NCBI GenBank assembly: GCA_046598525.1
Contig: JBKJIJ010000024.1
Span: 1 to 7,048, forward strand
Direction: 5' to 3'
Source of the DNA: Methylotenera_A sp046598525
Lineage (GTDB): Bacteria > Pseudomonadota > Gammaproteobacteria > Burkholderiales > Methylophilaceae
Length of the DNA: 7,048 nucleotides
The translations under genes were made by a program, and so were the position numbers. The notes under the pieces are model-generated. The model was not told the DNA's origin. It did no database searches and was given only the letters and a program-made list of their open reading frames with translations. This document shows, piece after piece, positions 4,904-7,048 of the stretch (position 1 is the first letter of the stretch; the number at the start of each line of letters is the position of its first letter).

Positions 4904-6130
4904 TTGGCCCATTCGTCTTCACAACTTACTCCGGCACAAATTTTATCAAGCCGCGTTCAAAGCATTAAAGAATCCCCTACCCTTGCCATTACGGCTAAAG
5001 CAGGTAAATACAAGGCTGAAGGCCGCCCCATTATTGGCTTGGCGGCTGGCGAACCCGATTTTGATACACCACAACATATTAAAGATGCCGCCATTGCAGC
5101 GATTAATGCGGGCTACACCAAATACACGCCTGTTAGCGGAATACCCGCGTTAAAACAGGCCATTGTGAATAAATTTAAAACTGAAAATGGCTTTGATTAC
5201 GCGCTAAACGAAGTCATTGTTGGCGTTGGCGGCAAGCAAACTATTTTCAATTTATGCCTAGCGGTGCTTAATAAAGGCGATGAAGTGATTGTGCCAGCGC
5301 CTTACTGGGTGAGCTACGCCGATATCGCCATGGTGGCCGAAGCGCTGCCAGTAATTATTGAATGCGGCATTGAGCAAGGCTTTAAGTTATTACCTGCACA
5401 GCTTGAAGCGGCAATAACCCCAAAAAGCAAATTGGTCATGTTTAATTCGCCATCTAACCCAACTGGCGCGGTTTACAGCTTAGATGAGCTAAAAGCCTTA
5501 GGCGAAGTGGTATTAAAACATCCGCATGTATTGGTGGCCACCGATGATATGTATGAACATGTGAATTTAACTGGTGACAAGTTTTATAACATTTTAAACG
5601 CCACGCCAGCATTAAAAGACCGCTGCATCGTGTTGAATGGCGTATCTAAAGCCTATTCAATGACAGGCTGGCGTATTGGTTACGCCGCCGGCCCTGCTTA
5701 CATTATTAAAGCGATGGAAATTTTGCAATCGCAATCCACTAGCAACCCAACCTCTATTTCGCAATACGCGGCTGTAGCGGCATTAAGCGGTTCGCAAGAT
5801 TGCATTAAACCGATGGTAGCCGCTTTTAAAGAGCGCCACAAATACGTGGTAGATCGATTCAACAGCATGCCTGGCTTAAGTTGCTTGATGGCTGGCGGCG
5901 CGTTTTATGCCTTCCCCGATGCGCGCGGCGCAATTGCTAACTTGCATAAAGCGGGCAAAATTAATGCCGCAACCGATATGGCGCTGGCAGAATATTTATT
6001 AGAAAGCTTTGATGTAGCGGTAGTGCCTGGCTCTGCGTTTGGCGCAGAAGGCTATTTCCGCATTTCATTTGCTACCTCAATGGATAATCTGCGTAATGCA
6101 TTGGATAGAATTGAAAAAGCACTTAGTTAG
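4904..6130 (+). CDS. Aspartate aminotransferase, class I (PLP-dependent)
   Basis: A 408-residue fold-type I PLP enzyme that exchanges the amino group between aspartate and 2-oxoglutarate in the cytoplasm. Seen in order: GLAAGEPDFDTP (45-56), YTKYTPVSGIP (71-81), VGGKQ with K111, PYWVSY (133-138), NPTG with N185, the PLP-contact D214 and Y217 in TDDMYEH, Schiff-base lysine K249 in NGVSKAYSMTGWRIGY, R257 for phosphate, and R386 in YFRISFATS for the substrate alpha-carboxylate. K111 matches the lysine of the Thermus-type (Ib) enzymes that recognises the distal carboxylate; some of these also use prephenate, so a role in tyrosine and phenylalanine synthesis is possible. The start is TTG at 4904: AAGGA lies nine bases upstream, the N-terminus fits the family, and the first internal Met is residue 143. 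It ends at a bidirectional terminator. Names such as aspC or aatA would fit, but they are used loosely. Confidence 0.94.
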   Translation: MAHSSSQLTPAQILSSRVQSIKESPTLAITAKAGKYKAEGRPIIGLAAGEPDFDTPQHIKDAAIAAINAGYTKYTPVSGIPALKQAIVNKFKTENGFDYALNEVIVGVGGKQTIFNLCLAVLNKGDEVIVPAPYWVSYADIAMVAEALPVIIECGIEQGFKLLPAQLEAAITPKSKLVMFNSPSNPTGAVYSLDELKALGEVVLKHPHVLVATDDMYEHVNLTGDKFYNILNATPALKDRCIVLNGVSKAYSMTGWRIGYAAGPAYIIKAMEILQSQSTSNPTSISQYAAVAALSGSQDCIKPMVAAFKERHKYVVDRFNSMPGLSCLMAGGAFYAFPDARGAIANLHKAGKINAATDMALAEYLLESFDVAVVPGSAFGAEGYFRISFATSMDNLRNALDRIEKALS

Positions 6131-6153
6131 GCTTTTATAGTAAGCCAATAAAT

Positions 6154-6187
6154 AAAAAAAGACCTTTATGTAAAGGTCTTTTTTTAT
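6154..6187. terminator. Bidirectional terminator between convergent genes
   Basis: A stem of AAAAAAAGACCTTT against AAAGGTCTTTTTTT (14 pairs, four-base loop ATGT) has an A-run on one side and a T-run on the other, so it works as an intrinsic terminator on both strands. It lies in the 72-base gap between the aminotransferase stop (6130) and the DUF421 gene stop (6203), and should serve both. Confidence 0.93.
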
Positions 6188-6202
6188 TTAAACCAATTTT
6201 CA

Positions 6203-6676
6203 TTATAGCTTTTTGTCAAATCCCTGCACCGTTACGCTGCCATTGTTTTCCAATATAGCCAGCTTAATATCCTTAATCTCAAAATAACCCGATTGGCGCA
6301 AAGTAGAATCCAATTCTTGGCGCGTTAGCTTGGCCTCATTCATCACCTCTTCATACAGCTTGCCATTGTGAATAAGCACTTGCGGCCTGCCCTCAATAAT
6401 GGCTTCCAACTTTTTGCTTTTAAAGGCGATTAACCCCACCAAATAATTGAGTGCCACCAATGTAGTGGCCGATATCAAGCCACCAATTAGTGAATTATCA
6501 CCCGCACTCATCGAATTTTGCACCGCGTTAGATAAAATGAGCAGCAACACTAAATCAAACGGCGAAAGTTGGCCAATTTGGCGCTTGCCGGTTAAACGCA
6601 GCAAGGCAATTAAAAATACATAAACCACCAAACCCCTAGCCACCAATTCCCACCAAGGCACCGACAAATCAAACAT
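6203..6676 (-). CDS. DUF421 / YetF-family membrane protein
   Basis: A 157-residue protein of the DUF421 (YetF/YcaP) family, whose biochemical role is not established. Three membrane helices are visible at about 11-28, 39-57 and 63-85. Between helices 1 and 2 lies the family signature LLRLTGKRQIGQLSPFDLV (25-43), followed by ILSNAVQNSM (47-56). Residues 86-157 form the soluble alpha/beta domain, recognisable by EGRPQVLIHNGKLYEE (95-110), the LTRQELDSTLRQSGY segment (117-131), and EIKDIKLAILENNGSVTV (133-150). This is the single-domain architecture of the family. The ATG at 6674-6676 has AGGT five to six bases upstream. It converges on the aminotransferase and is alone in its transcription unit. 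In Bacillus, YetF-type proteins are spore or envelope proteins, so an envelope role is the most one can say. Confidence 0.9.
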   Translation of the reverse strand: MFDLSVPWWELVARGLVVYVFLIALLRLTGKRQIGQLSPFDLVLLLILSNAVQNSMSAGDNSLIGGLISATTLVALNYLVGLIAFKSKKLEAIIEGRPQVLIHNGKLYEEVMNEAKLTRQELDSTLRQSGYFEIKDIKLAILENNGSVTVQGFDKKL

Positions 6677-6917
6677 AAAGACCTGCTTTCTTAAAAATTG
6701 TTTGCCAATGTTTATTGCCTATAAGCTATCGCGTGTTTGGCCAAATAATAGTTGGTATCGTAACTGGCAAACCAATTTGCCGCTATCAAGCATTAGCCTT
6801 TTGTAAATTAATAGGCTGAAATTTTAAAAAAAGCAGCGCAATAAGGGCAAGCTTTATAGTAAATAATTATTTTTTAGTTTTTTTCATCATTAAGCGACAA
6901 ATTTTTGATTGTAACGA
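6677..6917. other. AT-rich intergenic spacer with several short dyads
   Basis: No convincing gene is visible between the DUF421 start and the tRNA promoter. The spacer holds a palindrome TTTGGCCAAA (6736-6745), a 6-pair dyad GGCAAA-CCAA-TTTGCC (6766-6781), another TTTGCCA at 6701-6707, and a 5-pair AGCCT/AGGCT dyad around 6796-6815. From 6820 to 6910 it is mostly A and T, which could act as an UP-element-like region for the tRNA promoter. A promoter for DUF421 must lie here, but I could not pick out a convincing one. Confidence 0.5.
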
Positions 6918-6946
6918 TTGACCAAAAAGCACTAAGCCAGTATTAT
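6918..6946 (+). promoter_or_regulatory. sigma70 promoter of the tRNA-Asn gene
   Basis: TTGACC (-35, 6918-6923) and TATTAT (-10, 6941-6946) are separated by exactly 17 bases; each matches the consensus at five of six positions. The start would be near 6953, about 18 bases before the mature tRNA. The CACGCC after the -10 is GC-rich in an AT-rich setting, the discriminator pattern typical of stable-RNA promoters under stringent (ppGpp) control. Confidence 0.8.
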
Positions 6947-6970
6947 CACGCCTTCACAAGTGTAACCGAT

Positions 6971-7046
6971 TCCTCGATAGCTCAGTCGGTAGAGCAACGG
7001 ACTGTTAATCCGTGTGTCCCTGGTTCGAGCCCAGGTCGAGGAGCCA
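6971..7046 (+). tRNA. tRNA-Asn (anticodon GUU)
   Basis: A complete 76-base tRNA with encoded CCA. The acceptor stem pairs TCCTCGA (6971-6977) with TCGAGGA (7036-7042), followed by discriminator G7043 and CCA 7044-7046. The D arm has GCTC/GAGC around AGTCGGTA. The anticodon stem ACGGA/TCCGT closes the loop CTGTTAA with anticodon GTT at 7004-7006, and the T arm has CCTGG/CCAGG around TTCGAGC. The sequence closely resembles tRNA-Asn of other proteobacteria. The gene ends two bases before the window does, so any following tRNA or integrated element is out of view. Confidence 0.98.
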
Positions 7047-7048
7047 AA

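Noticed and set aside
6971..7048. tRNA-Asn as an attachment site of an integrated element
   Set aside because: tRNA genes often serve this way, but the window ends two bases after CCA and no integrase or duplicated tRNA end is visible.

Overview
The window is ordinary-looking chromosomal DNA from an AT-rich Gram-negative bacterium, most likely a betaproteobacterium. The methylotroph family Methylophilaceae is my best guess, from the style of UvrB and the aminotransferase, the AT-rich spacers, and an ATTCCC-N8-GGGAAT palindrome of the type known from Neisseria. This placement is inference; no 16S or other decisive marker is present. I see no CRISPR array, prophage, insertion sequence or toxin-antitoxin pair, and no clearly new multi-gene system.

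Layout, left to right. (1) 1-246: the first 19 codons of rpsF (ribosomal protein S6) on the minus strand, with a strong sigma70 promoter and a hairpin leader that looks like the S6:S18 autoregulatory element; the same spacer must also hold the start signals of the divergent gene. (2) 247-873, plus: an alternative oxidase with all diiron ligands. (3) 861-1160, minus: a SemiSWEET sugar transporter whose 3' end overlaps the oxidase by 13 bp. (4) 1161-1430: a spacer with a 73-bp double-hairpin palindrome and three 17-bp tandem units. (5) 1431-3464, minus: complete uvrB. (6) 3465-3686: a divergent promoter spacer. (7) 3687-4706, plus: an exported trypsin-fold serine protease with a C-terminal TPR region, ended by a strong terminator at 4773-4805. 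(8) 4904-6130, plus: a class I aspartate aminotransferase starting at TTG. (9) 6154-6187: a bidirectional terminator shared with (10) 6203-6676, minus: a DUF421/YetF-type membrane protein. (11) 6677-6970: an AT-rich spacer with a clear tRNA promoter. (12) 6971-7046: tRNA-Asn(GUU).

Most genes appear to be single transcription units facing toward or away from each other, so no pathway links them all. The core functions are translation (rpsF, tRNA-Asn), nucleotide excision repair (uvrB) and amino-acid metabolism (aspartate aminotransferase). The accessory functions are a non-proton-pumping quinol oxidase, a small sugar transporter, the secreted protease-TPR protein and the DUF421 protein. The features most worth a second look are the protease-TPR protein and its promoter palindrome, the isolated alternative oxidase beside rpsF, and the repeats at 1248-1397.
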